From the NCBI GenBank assembly GCA_003339415.1, contig PDHQ01000456.1, forward strand, positions 1 through 22,728: a DNA stretch of 22,728 nucleotides, written 5' to 3'. The DNA comes from Ophiocordyceps camponoti-saundersi (nom. inval.) (lineage: Eukaryota; Ascomycota; Sordariomycetes; Hypocreales; Ophiocordycipitaceae). The notes under the pieces were generated by a model. The model was given only the letters and a program-made list of their open reading frames with translations. It made no database searches and was not told where the DNA came from. The first letter of the stretch is position 1. Every line of letters begins with the position of its first letter. Position numbers and translations under genes: made by a program. Shown piece by piece: positions 1-11,574 of the stretch.

Positions 1-1970
<1,970 letters not shown>

Positions 1971-2452
1971 TCTAATAATTATAAATAGTTATTTATAACT
2001 TTTTAAAAAGCTAATAAGGATATTATTAAGCTTAGCGGATTTTTATAATATAATATTAAAAAGAGTAAAGCGAATATTATTTTTAATAACTTAAAAAGAA
2101 ATATTTATTAAAGGAAAAAAGTTAGAGATAGGAAAATATAAAGTATTTTTAAAAAAATAAGAAAAAACCTTATAAGCTAAAAGCTTTAACTTATTAAAAA
2201 AATAATTAAAAAGTAAAGTTTATATTTTATTTAAAAAGGGGAATATATATAAGCTTTAAAAAAGCTTAGCTATAAAATTTTATTTATTAGATTATAAACT
2301 ATATAATAATAAAATTATTATTTATAAAAATAAAAAACTATTTTTAATTATCCCTTTTCGCTTTCCTAATAAATAACTTTAATTATATTATAGCGTTTTA
2401 ATATATAATTAGTAATTAAAGCTTAGCTATATTTATTAATACCGCTTAGTAT
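1971..2452 (-). mobile_element. inverted fragment of the LINE ORF2 region
   Basis: This stretch closely matches the reverse complement of about 12530-13010, the part of the LINE between endonuclease and reverse transcriptase. Long shared runs include the segments around 2027-2060 and 2259-2300, with differences mostly of C/T or G/A type. Similarity fades near 1971 and breaks near 2452, where a 14-bp sequence is directly repeated (2436-2449 and 2451-2464). Its orientation is opposite to the LINE 3' end about 0.8 kb further on, so they are not simply parts of one insertion. Confidence 0.75.
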
Positions 2453-3060
2453 TAATACCGCTTAATAAGTTTATTAATATAGTTAAAACTTAAGTAAGAT
2501 ATAATACCTGCTTAGAAATTTTTAATATATATTAATAGCTTTTAAGAATTTTATAATTATTTCCTAATTATTACTAGCTTGCTAGTTAATCTTTAATATA
2601 AAATTAAAGCTATTATTATAAATTATAATTATAAGAATAATAATTAAAATAATATTATAATTTTCTTAAGTATTTAATTATATAATAAGTATTATTAATT
2701 TTAATAAGTATATTAAAACCTTTATTAAGGGATAATATTATACGCTAATATTTATAAGGATTTCCCTTAAATATTTTATAATAATTTTTAAGGATTTCTA
2801 ATTATACTTATATAACTTTTAAAAACCTTATTATAAAATTACTTAAAAAGATTTTAAGGGAAATTATTAAAAAATATAATTACTTCTTTACTAAGATTTT
2901 ATTATATATTATCTTATACTTACTAGTATATACCCTTATATATCTTACTAAGATTTTACTTATAAGAGTTTTTCTCTCTTTTTTTTTCTTTTCTTCTTAG
3001 CTTAAAATCTTTATTTATAATATTAATATTATTATTTACTTAATATATTAAAGCTATAAT
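2453..3060. other. AT-rich degraded DNA, no gene seen
   Basis: RIP-type AT-rich sequence between the inverted LINE fragment and the minisatellite. It has a pyrimidine-rich tract at about 2970-3000. I see no RNA gene, and no coding remnant that I can identify. Confidence 0.55.
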
Positions 3061-3210
3061 ATTACCTTATATTACCTTATATTACCTTATATTACCTTCT
3101 ATTACTTTATATTACTTTATACTACTTTATATTACCTTATATTACTTTATATTACCTTATATTACCTTATATTACCTTATAATACCTTATATCACCTTAT
3201 ATTACCTTAT
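3061..3210. repeat. 10-bp minisatellite, 15 units
   Basis: Fifteen consecutive decamers in perfect 10-bp register, consensus ATTACCTTAT. Variant units differ mainly by C/T (ATTACTTTAT, ACTACTTTAT, ATCACCTTAT, ATTACCTTCT). It lies just before a LINE 3' end. The other copy of that 3' end has a GC-rich 5-bp tandem repeat at the equivalent place (17481-17530). Confidence 0.95.
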
Positions 3211-3239
3211 ACTATATTACTTTATTTTTTTTACTTAAC

Positions 3240-3493
3240 GCTTTATAAACTTTTTTTCTCCGCGCTTCTCTCTTTACTTTATTTTCTTATATTATCTAAG
3301 ATTATTATTATATAATAAGCTTAATATATTATATTATTATTAGCTACTACTATACCTTTATATAAGTATATAGTAAGCTTTTCTTTATATAATTAAAGGG
3401 TTTTACTTTACTTTTAAAGATTTTCCCTATTAAAAATATTATTAAAGCTTTAGATATTATTAAGGCTTTTAATATATAAATAAATAAAATAAA
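3240..3493 (+). mobile_element. LINE 3' end, heavily RIP-mutated copy
   Basis: Collinear with 17545-17803, the 3' end of the LINE. Both share TTCTTATATTATC, then a run ending in TATAGTAAGC, then a stretch ending TTTTCCCTAT versus TTTTTCCTAT, and both finish in an A/T-rich tail (TATAAATAAATAAA here, TATAAATAATAAT there). Nearly all differences are C to T or G to A in this copy, so it is the more mutated of the two. Only the 3' end is recognised here. The LINE body is not continuous upstream. Confidence 0.8.
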
Positions 3494-4036
3494 CTATTAT
3501 TATAATTATATATTATAAAACTATAAATAATATAGAAAGCTAGATTATAAATAAATTAAAGTATTTATTAAAAACTTAAAAAGAATCCTTAAATATATTT
3601 TTTTAATATATAAAATAACCTTTTTACTAATCTAAAAAGTTATTATACTTATAAGTAATTAAGTATTTAATAAAGAAGACTTTACGCTATTTAGTAAATA
3701 GTAATTTTATTAATTATTTTCTTTTTTACCTTATAAGTTATTTTATTATTAACTTATTATTAGAAAACTATTATTATTTTAATTTAGTTTAATTATACTT
3801 TAATAATATATAGTTTTATTATTCCTTTTATAATTAATTATTATTATTAATTATTAATCTAACCTTAAAATAATTAAAAGTGCTATTTTATTTTTATTTA
3901 TACTTATAAAAAGCGCTATAAGTGCTAGCTTAGCTAGTATTATTATTATTACCTTAAAAGCTAAATTTATTATAAAAGTTAACTCTTTTACTTACTTAAG
4001 TAAAACCTAAGCTAATACTTTTAATTTCTTAAATAT
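3494..4036. other. AT-rich DNA flanking LTR element copy 1
   Basis: RIP-degraded sequence with no gene or RNA seen. Together with 5818-6638 it was the target into which copy 1 of the LTR element inserted. Confidence 0.5.
4032..4036. repeat. target-site duplication, left (copy 1)
   Basis: AATAT directly before the 5' LTR. It is repeated at 5813-5817 directly after the 3' LTR. Five bp is the usual size for LTR retrotransposon integration. Confidence 0.85.
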
Positions 4037-4246
4037 TATAAGGGATTAGTTTATAACTAATTATAGCTAGATAGGGGGGATTATAGCGGACATATTTAGG
4101 TCTTCCTAATAGCGCTTAGTTATCGCGTAAGGTATATAGCTAGCTTAGGAGGGGGGCTTCTCTCCCCTCTTTTTCCTTTTTTTAATAGCTTTAATTATAA
4201 CTTTATTTTAGCTTATTTTTATAGTCGCTTTAGTAAGACTTTTATA
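4037..4246 (+). repeat. 5' LTR of copy 1
   Basis: 210 bp, nearly identical to 5603-5812. It contains a GC-rich C/T stretch (about 4147-4170) shared by all family LTRs. The sequence after it (about 4247-4270) is where a tRNA primer site would be, but RIP prevents assigning a tRNA. Confidence 0.93.
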
Positions 4247-4406
4247 TTAATTAAAGCTCCTCTTACCGCTAACTAAATATAAAAGTAAGATCTTAGTATA
4301 AAATACCGTTAAATTCTACTTATATTAAAGCCGCTCTTAGCTTATTCTAGCTTAGATTCTTAGCTAGCTACTATATATACTAAATTTATAATTAACGGAG
4401 CTATAA

Positions 4407-5137
4407 TTAGGGAGCCTAAGTCCTAATTCTATTATATCTTTTCTTATCTTAGTATTTTCTAATAGATATTCTTTTTATATATTATTATAGCTATAGATTT
4501 TTCTTACTAGCTTAAAGCTTTTTTAGCGTATATCTTTAAGCTTTTTAGGGAAAATTATAAAAAGCGCTAAGTAAGTTTTTCCCTAATTAGGATATATTAA
4601 AAGCTATTAGAGCCCCTCGGAGAATATATTATAAGGTAAGAATATACCTTTTTCGAGGCCGGATTATTAAACTAATCTAACTATATTAAGATTATTCTAC
4701 TCTTATCCGGGCTACGTAAGGAGCTATAAAAGCGCTTAGATTATAAGAATTAGCCTATAATATATACGGCCTTCGCTAGCTTTCTCCGAGGCTTTAATAG
4801 AGTATTTAGTTCCGGGAATATTTCTAACGCGCTAGTTAATTTACCGCCCCCCTTTTTTACTAACTTAATAAATATTATATTTATATAATCTTATTCTAAT
4901 ATTATTAAGCGCTAGTATTATTATTAATATAATTAGATTAGTTATTTTAAGCGTAACTATCCGAAGCTTTATAAGTAAATAAAGATATTAAGGTTAAGGC
5001 TTTTTATAAGTAAAATAAGGTAATTAAAAGTAAATTTAGAGTATTTTAATTAAGGGGATAATAAGTAAAGAGGGATAAGTATATATTAGATATTATAGCT
5101 TAGGTAATTTCTAGCTTCGTTATATTATTTTATATAA
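4407..5137 (+). pseudogene. Gag-like remnant with CCHC zinc knuckle (copy 1)
   Basis: A read-through frame interrupted by TAG/TAA codons that fit RIP of CAG, CAA or TGG. At 4919-4960 the frame reads Tyr-Tyr-stop-Tyr, four codons, Tyr, four codons, Tyr. Reversing TGT to TAT and CAT to TAT gives the spacing CX2CX4HX4C of a retroviral-type zinc knuckle, followed by a Pro codon as is common. The same frame and spacing are present in copy 2. Family knowledge: such Gag proteins package the element RNA in the particle. Start and end are approximate. The protein cannot be made as it stands. Copy 2 is the better preserved version. Confidence 0.6.
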
Positions 5138-5602
5138 GGATAGTCCGCGCGTAGCTTAGGCGCGTAGATTTATTAGTAAATATATATTATAATTATATTA
5201 CGCCCTAGCTTATAAACTAGCGCTAATAGTATATAATAATAAGTATATAGCTAGCTTTACTATTTACTATAATTAGGGTATTCTCTAAGCTTCTCGTAAC
5301 TAATATAATATTATCTAATCTTATATACTAGCTATATAAGTAAGTTTTTACTACTAATATATAAGTTTATTAATTCTTATTTTAAGTAGTGCTACGATTC
5401 TAAGCTTATTAGAATCTTCCTTATAGGGATCGGGGTTTAATTTCCTAAGCTATAAGGGAGCCCTTCCGCCCTCTTATCCTTATCTCTATAAAAGCTATTA
5501 AGCTATTAGCTAAGGACTATATAGAGTATTTTACTAGCGTAATAATATATAACTTTTCTATCTTACGCTCTTACTTCCTCGGCTAGCTTAAGGAGGGGGC
5601 TA

Positions 5603-5812
5603 TATAAGGGATTAGTTTATAACTAATCGTAGCTAGATAGGGGGGATTATAGCGGATATATTTAGGTTTTCCTAATAGCGCTTAGTTATCGCGCGGGGTA
5701 TATAGCTAGCTTAAGAGGGGGGCTTCTCTCCCCTCTTCTTCCTCTCTTCGATAGCTTTAATTATAACTTTACTTTAGCTTACTTTTATAGTCGCTTTAAT
5801 AAAACCTTTATA
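5603..5812 (+). repeat. 3' LTR of copy 1
   Basis: 210 bp, preceded by the purine tract and followed by the AATAT duplication. Differences from the 5' LTR are mostly C/T or G/A, so they record RIP rather than age. Confidence 0.93.
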
Positions 5813-5817
5813 AATAT
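5813..5817. repeat. target-site duplication, right (copy 1)
   Basis: AATAT, the partner of 4032-4036. Confidence 0.85.
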
Positions 5818-6203
5818 TATAAATATTTTTTAAAGTAAAGTATATTTTATACCGCGTTTATAAAGCTTAAAGTTTATTAATTATTATAAGCGTTAATTTA
5901 TTTTTAGATAATATAAATTAACTTAAATATTATAATAATTTTCTTTTTTTTTTTTACTTTTTTCTTAATTATAAAATAAGTACTGTTTAAAATACTTTTT
6001 ACTTTAATATTATTTTTATAAGTATAATATTAGTTTATATCTTTAAATTTAATAAAGTTTTTCTTAGCTATAGCCTTACTTAACTTTACTAAGCTTTTTT
6101 TTATTTTTTATATTATTTTACTTATATATTATAAAGCTTTCTTATATTCTTTTTAAGCTAAAAATATATAAGTATATAAGTTAATCTTATTAAAGTATAA
6201 GTA

Positions 6204-6236
<33 letters not shown>

Positions 6237-6638
6237 GCTATAAACTATTAATATATTTTTATTAATATATAGATTAAGCGTAGCTTATTAAGTTTTTTTT
6301 AATAAATAATATAAAAATAATAAAAGTAATTTTAAGTAAACTTTAAATATAATTCTTAATTAATATAGCTTTATATTTTAAATTTTAATCTTATAATTAT
6401 AAGTTATTATAATATTTTAATTTTAGAAACTATATATATTCTTAATAAAAAAAACTTATATTATATAAATAATAAAATCTTATATTTTAAACTAAGCTAC
6501 TTCTTATTTATAAGGTATTATATTATATAATAATATATACTTTTTTTATTATAATATATAACTCTTTTTTTTATTAAAAGCTTAGTTTTTATTAAAAGCT
6601 TAGCTTATATTTACCCTTTTATAATAAAAGTCTACTAA
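5818..6638. other. AT-rich DNA between LTR copies 1 and 3, no gene seen
   Basis: RIP-degraded sequence with stops in all frames. It includes a perfect (AT)14 run at 6204-6231. No gene, RNA or recognisable transposon domain was found. Confidence 0.55.
6204..6231. repeat. (AT)14 microsatellite
   Basis: Uninterrupted AT dinucleotide run in AT-rich debris. Confidence 0.95.
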
Positions 6639-6848
6639 TATAAAAGTCTTATATAAGTAATTACTAAAGTAAGCTAAAGTAAAGTTATAATTAAAGCTAT
6701 TAGGAAGAAGAAAAAAAGGGGAGAGAAGCCCCCCTTTTAAGCTAACTATATACCTTATACGATAACTAAGTGCTATTAGGAAGACCTAAATATAGTTATT
6801 ATAAACCCCCCTATATAATTATAATTAGTTATAAACTAATCCCTTATA
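6639..6848 (-). repeat. 3' LTR of copy 3
   Basis: 210 bp, the reverse complement of the family LTR, from TATAAAAG to CCCTTATA. The adjoining sequence (6849-6870) matches the polypurine end of the internal region, which fixes the orientation. Confidence 0.9.
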
Positions 6849-7234
6849 TAGCTCCCTTTTTAAGCTACCTAAGGAAGTAAAAGTATAAAGCGGAATAAAT
6901 TAATATTTATTATATTAATATAAAGCTTTATATAAGCCTTAATAATCCTCTTAATAGCTTTTATAAAAATAAAAGCTAAAAAAGTAAAGGGTTTTATATA
7001 ACTTAGGGATTTAAGCTTTAATTTCTATAAAAAAGATTCTAATAAGCTTAGAATTATAATATTACTTAAAATAAAAAAATAAACTTATATATTAATAATA
7101 AAATCTACTTATATAATTAATATATAAGATTAAGTAATATTATATTTATTATAAAAAGTTTAAAAAATAATTAATTTTATAATAAATAATAAAGCTAGCT
7201 AAATATTTATTATTATATATTATTAATACTATAT

Positions 7235-7249
7235 TATAAGCTAAGGTAT
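7235..7249. repeat. 15-bp target duplication, left (retroposon)
   Basis: TATAAGCTAAGGTAT, repeated exactly at 7952-7966. It belongs to the internal region of LTR copy 3, whose alignment with copies 1 and 2 breaks here and resumes at the second repeat. Confidence 0.88.
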
Positions 7250-7951
7250 TTTTATTATTTTTTAATTATTACGCTAGGGACTTAGTATTAGGTATTTAGA
7301 ACTTCTATTATATATAAAGCTAATAGGTCCTTTAAAACCTAATAGGAAAAACCCCGAGTAGGGACTATCTAGGTAAAACCCCCCTTAATTAACTATATAT
7401 TACTAAGTTAAGCACCCTTTTAAGGTCCTAATAAGGTACGCGGCGGTTTAATATATTAAGCTTATTATAATTTAGAAGTATAGTTAATCTAGCTATATTA
7501 CTATTATTATAGCTATTATAGGGGTCTATTATAAGGTCCGCTCCGCTCCGCTTCGCTTAGGTTAGAAGGTCTAGGGCCCTCCTATATATATATATAAGTA
7601 AATAATAGCGCTATAAATTAATTAAATTAACTAAGCTATCTTAAGCTTTAGGTAAGCTATTAGAGTTTAACTTTATAACAGGGTTTAATAATATAAGGAC
7701 TTATATAGCGCCTTATTATATAAGGTATATGCCGCCTACAGCTACGCTTTATAAGGAGCCTTCTAGTAGCTTTATACTAGGAAGATTATTTACCCGACCC
7801 GATCTAGGCCGCTATATTTACTTATAAGCGCTATATAGCTATATTACCTTAGTTAGGGGGTCCTTTAAGCCCTTATACTATTTACTATATTTAAACTAAC
7901 TACCTCTTAAAAAGAGGTTATTTTAGGAATATAACCGTTACGCGAGAATAG
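7250..7951 (-). mobile_element. about 700-bp retroposon inserted in LTR copy 3
   Basis: This segment is absent from the other two copies and is bounded by the 15-bp duplication. On the minus strand it ends in an A/T-rich tail (7250-7272), as expected for target-primed reverse transcription. Its last 130 bp or so resemble the LINE 3' end: a G-run followed by TTTT, then TTTTTCCTATT, and CTAGCGTAATAA against TTTAGCGTATAAA at 17774-17786. It has no recognisable coding region or tRNA-like box. It is either a SINE-like element borrowing the LINE tail, or a truncated member of a related LINE. It contains the GC-rich run 7537-7556 made of CGCTC/CGCTT units. Confidence 0.7.
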
Positions 7952-7966
7952 TATAAGCTAAGGTAT
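7952..7966. repeat. 15-bp target duplication, right (retroposon)
   Basis: Exact partner of 7235-7249. The LTR copy 3 internal sequence resumes after it. Confidence 0.88.
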
Positions 7967-8080
7967 AATATAGCTAAAATATATACTAATTAAGAAACTT
8001 ATAAGCTTAAGTAATATATAAGCTATTTATATATAAAGTAATATATTAAGGCTAGAAATTACTTAAGCTATAATATTTAA

Positions 8081-8099
8081 TATATATATATATATATAT
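8081..8099. repeat. (TA)n run
   Basis: Short TA dinucleotide run inside LTR copy 3, at the place where copies 1 and 2 read about TATATACTTATCCC or its equivalent. Confidence 0.85.
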
Positions 8100-8919
8100 T
8101 ATTTATTATTTCTTTAATTAAAATACTTTAAATCCGCCCTTAGCTACCCTGCTCCGCTTTTAATAAGCCTTAACTTTAATACTTTTCTTTACTTATAAAG
8201 CTTTTAATAATTATACTTAAAATAACTAATTTAATTATATTAATAATATTATTATTCTTTAATAGCGCTTAAAAAGTAAGAAATTAAAAATATAATATTT
8301 ATTAAGTAAGCTATAAAAAGGGCGATAAATTAACTAATATATTTAGAGTATTTATAAAATTAAATATTTTATAAAAGCTTTAAAGAAAGCTAATAAAAGC
8401 TAAGTATATTTAAAAGTAGTTTTTATAATCTAAGCGCTTTTATAACTTTTTATATAGCTTAAATAAAAGTAAAATAATTTTAATATAATTAAACTAATAT
8501 AATAGTTTAGCCTTAAAAAGGGTAAATTCTTACTTTATAATAAATTCTCTAAAAAGCTTTAATAGCCCCTAATATATTTTAATTAAGGAAAAACTTACTT
8601 AGCGCTTTTTATAATTTTCCTTAAAAAGCTTGGAAATTTATATTAAAAAGGTATTAAGCTAAAAAAAATCTATACTTATAATAATATATAAAAAGAATCT
8701 TTACTAAAAAGTATTAAGTTAAGAAAAAATATAATAAAATTAAGCCTTAGGCTCCCTAATTATAGCTTTATTAATAATAAATTTAATATATATAATAGCT
8801 ATTTAAAAGTTAAAGTTAGAATAAGTTATAAGTAGCTTTAATATAAATAGAATTTAATAGCGTTTTTTATTAAAATCTTACTTTTATATTTAATTAATAA
8901 TAAAAAAAGCTTTAATTAA

Positions 8920-9116
8920 TATAAAGGTCCTATATAAGTAATTACTAAAATAAGCTAAAGTAAAGTTATAATTAAAGCTATTAAAAAGAAAAAAAGAAAA
9001 AGAGAGAAGCCCCCCTTTTAAGCTAACTATATACCCTACGCGATAACTAAGCGCTATTAGGAAAACTTAAATATAATTATTATAAACCCCTTTATATAGC
9101 TATAATTAGTTATAAA
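8920..9116 (-). repeat. 5' LTR of copy 3, main part
   Basis: 197 bp of the family LTR in reverse complement, cut off after AGTTATAAA. The missing 13 bp of the outer end are found at 18896-18908, on the far side of the DNA transposon. Confidence 0.85.
9109..9116. repeat. 8-bp target duplication, left (DNA transposon)
   Basis: GTTATAAA, repeated at 18888-18895. The identical stretch is 11 bp long (TTAGTTATAAA). The 8-bp choice leaves matching TIRs on both sides. Confidence 0.75.
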
Positions 9117-9136
9117 TAAGGTTTACAATTAGTTAG
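9117..9136 (+). repeat. left TIR of DNA transposon
   Basis: Twenty bp that pair with 18868-18887 in inverted orientation. Confidence 0.7.
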
Positions 9137-9296
9137 TCTTTCGTTAGTTAGGACTAACTAAAAAAAGTCTAAACTAAAAATATATACTTTTTAGTTAGTT
9201 TTTAGTTAGTTACTTTAAAAACTTTAGTTAGTTTTTAAATATAGTAACTAACTAACTAAATATTAAAAACTAAAAAGACTAAATTTTTAGTTAGCT
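9125..9296. repeat. left subterminal repeat cluster
   Basis: Seven or more TTAGTTAG or CTAACTAA motifs in both orientations within about 170 bp, several forming inverted pairs. A matching cluster lies at 18740-18852. In hAT elements such clusters bind the transposase; that role is inferred here. Confidence 0.75.
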
Positions 9297-9499
9297 TACG
9301 TAAGCTGTTTTAATTAGAAAAAAATACTATTATATAAAGGTTTTTAAAAGCTATATAATACTTCTAAATTTATTTTATTTAAGCTATTTCTTATAAAGTA
9401 ATTAATTCTTTAGTTTAAAAAGCTAAGATAAATACTTATTTTTAAAAAAAAAGAATTTTATTAAATTCTTATATAAAATAGTAAAATAAGTTAAAATAA

Positions 9500-9510
9500 A
9501 TAACTACTTA
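9500..9510. repeat. candidate LINE target duplication, left
   Basis: ATAACTACTTA, matching ATAGCTACTTA at 17801-17811 with a single G/A difference that RIP explains. If correct, it sets the LINE 5' end at about 9511. In AT-rich sequence a chance match is possible. Confidence 0.45.
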
Positions 9511-9981
9511 CTAACCTTTTTATAACTTTAGATAATTAAGGTTTTTATTTATACTTAATATTATAATATTATAAGAATTTAATACTTTTTACCTTTTAGA
9601 GTTTAACTCTACTAAGGGAATAACTTTAAATATAAAATTATAAGGCGGTCCGCCTCTTAGTTTATTATTAATACTAATAATACTTAATAGCGAGACTTAA
9701 AAGCTTAACTTATCTTAATAATATCCGCGTATAAGTAAAAGTTAATATAATACTATTATTAACTCTAATAACTTATTAATATTTTTTAAACTTTAATAAA
9801 TCTTATTTTAAAATTTATATATAAAAAACTTATTAAAATAATCTCTATATAAGATTTTTACCTTATATAAAGTATTTTTAATATAGCGTTTACTAAGCTT
9901 TAGTAACGCTAATAAGCTTTAAAAAACTTATTTAGCTTATTTATTATTATCTTCCGCATTATCTAAAAATTAATCGAAGCT

Positions 9982-10545
9982 ACCTTTTATAAGGTAATAA
10001 GTAAGGAGTTAGACTTTGCTTTTAGAGCTTTAACTTAAGCTAGCGTAATTATAAACTCCGCCCTAAACTCCGCTCTTTTTATAGCGCCCCTTATATAGCC
10101 GGTTTCGGCGAGAATAAAGAGGGAGGTATTTATATTAGTAAAAAATATCTTAGTAATTAATAGAGTTTTAGCGCTTACTTTTTAAAAAGTTATTCGGAAA
10201 GTTAATAAAGCTATAAGCTATTTTATAACGGTTTCCGCGCGCTAATTTCTTAGTAATAATCTTATTATTTTATTTAACTTAAAATATAAAAACCTCGCTT
10301 TTAAGGATAAATAAATAACTTAAGCTTTTAAAGTAAAAGCTAAGTATATATACTAAACTTATATTATTATTATTAAGAGTATTTAAACTTTAATAGCTAA
10401 TTATAATTATAACGCGTTATTTAATATTATTAAGGAGGTAAATAAAGTTAATATAATCTAAGCGAAAATACTTTAACCTTAGTATATTATTAGCTATAAC
10501 AAAGTTATAAGATAACTATATATAAAGAATAACTATAAGGTTACG
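9982..10545 (+). pseudogene. LINE ORF1, N-terminal part (degenerate)
   Basis: A read-through frame of 188 codons without length changes, broken only by stops that fit RIP of Gln or Trp codons. It is rich in Lys, Ala, Ile and Asn. The run of short hydrophobic and basic stretches followed (after an island) by zinc knuckles fits the ORF1 protein of Tad-like LINEs, an RNA-binding protein needed for retrotransposition. No diagnostic motif survives here, so the assignment rests on position and on the knuckles downstream. The frame ends at a TGA (10546) where the low-RIP island starts. The true start lies further upstream and cannot be fixed. Confidence 0.55.
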
Positions 10546-10837
10546 TGAGTATTATAAAGCTATCACGACACGATACCGAAACTAGTCGGAAGATATATAA
10601 TATACTTCCGGTTATAATAGAATCGTTAGATACGGAAAGTAAGTCCTTAAACTACGCTAGGGTCCTAGATAAGACCCCGGGAGTTATAGTTCGTATCGCG
10701 AGGAGTTCACCCCTAAGTTGTGATCCCCTCGTATATAGTTCGTGGTAGTTTCTAGTATTATAATTCGGCAAGAATCAGCTTTGCTCTTAATATAACTTTT
10801 AAAGTAAACCTCTGCAATCTACACTTATACACTTATC
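10499..10837. other. low-RIP island inside LINE ORF1
   Basis: About 340 bp with a dozen or more CA or TG dinucleotides, compared with almost none in the DNA on both sides, and with clearly more G+C. It holds an uninterrupted 67-codon frame at 10545-10748, but that frame starts with GTG, which fungal nuclear genes do not normally use, and it resembles no family I know. The ORF1 frame before it (9982-10545) and the knuckle frame after it (from 11049) are in different phases. That fits an insertion or replacement after RIP, or a unique insert. A short inverted repeat CGGAAG...CTTCCG lies at 10587-10610. I see no convincing tRNA. Confidence 0.6.
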
Positions 10838-10889
10838 TTTCTCTCTTCTAACCTAATTATCGCTATCTCTCTTCTTTAGTATATCTTAT

Positions 10890-11290
10890 ATAGGCTTCCC
10901 TTATATTAGTATAGAAGCTTTATAAACTTATTTTATTATAAGCTTAGGTAATATAAAGGATATAAATAAGCTTTACTTAAATAAAATAATTATAAATATA
11001 AAGATAATTTATTATAAACTTTATAAAGACTTTATATACTTTAAGTAATATTATAAATATTTCTAATTTAAATATATTATTAAGTATTACTAAGAGGCCC
11101 CTTAATATAAATTTTATATAGCTACTTTATATAATAGTAAAAAAGAAAATTACCTTATATAAAAAGGAGAAAAACCTTACTATTATATTTTATATAAAAG
11201 TATATACTTTATATAGTTAAAAAACTACTTAAAGTTTTAGAAATAATAAAACTATACTAAGTTTAGCTTCCTTAATAAACCTTACTTTTT
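10890..11290 (+). pseudogene. LINE ORF1, C-terminal zinc-knuckle part (degenerate)
   Basis: At 11049-11090 the frame reads Tyr, two codons, Tyr, four codons, Tyr, four codons, Tyr. Reversing RIP (TGY to TAY, CAY to TAY) gives an exact CX2CX4HX4C knuckle. Two further Cys/His-like groups follow, at about 11103-11150 and about 11184-11235, giving the knuckle array usual in ORF1 proteins of the Tad, I and Jockey groups. Stops in between are TAA/TAG at likely Gln codons. This part binds the element RNA in related proteins. The join to the N-terminal part is broken by the low-RIP island. Confidence 0.7.
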
Positions 11291-11574
11291 TTTAATTATT
11301 ATAGTCTGCTTAACCTCTAGCTTTTACTTAGTAGTAACTTTATAAAAATAGTAAAAGCTTTATTCTAGTTTTTTTAAGGAAGTAAGTATATTATAAATCC
11401 CTTAAAAATACGCTTTATTAATCTTTTTATAATATATTACTTACTTAAGTTTTCTTAAAAGGCTCTTAACTTAGTAATACTTATAAAGGCTATAAGCTAT
11501 ATAATAAACTTTATAACTTATAATAAGCTTTATAATAGTTCTAAACGGAGTTTATATTAATAAACTTTATATAA

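Larger units (their letters stand above)
4037..5812 (+). mobile_element. small gag-only LTR retrotransposon, copy 1
   Basis: A 1776-bp element with two 210-bp direct LTRs, a 1356-bp internal region and a matching 5-bp target duplication. The LTR ends are TATAAGGG...CTTTTATA, consistent with RIP-mutated TG...CA ends. A purine-rich tract (about 5591-5600) stands just before the 3' LTR, as a polypurine tract should. The internal region carries a Gag-like remnant with a CCHC knuckle. There is no room for protease, reverse transcriptase or integrase. It is therefore a non-autonomous family, comparable in design to plant TR-GAG elements. Two more copies are in the window. Confidence 0.9.

Noticed and set aside
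3061..3210. CRISPR-like array
   Set aside because: The units are contiguous 10-bp tandem copies without spacers, in a fungal transposon context.
10545..10748. 67-codon open frame as a real gene
   Set aside because: It starts with GTG, which is not a normal start in fungal nuclear genes. It has no recognisable domain, and its openness follows from the local escape from RIP. It is described as part of the low-RIP island instead.
10735..10800. tRNA-like look (TTCGTGGTAG... and GTTCG boxes)
   Set aside because: I could not form an acceptor stem or a complete cloverleaf, and the A and B boxes are neither properly spaced nor conserved.
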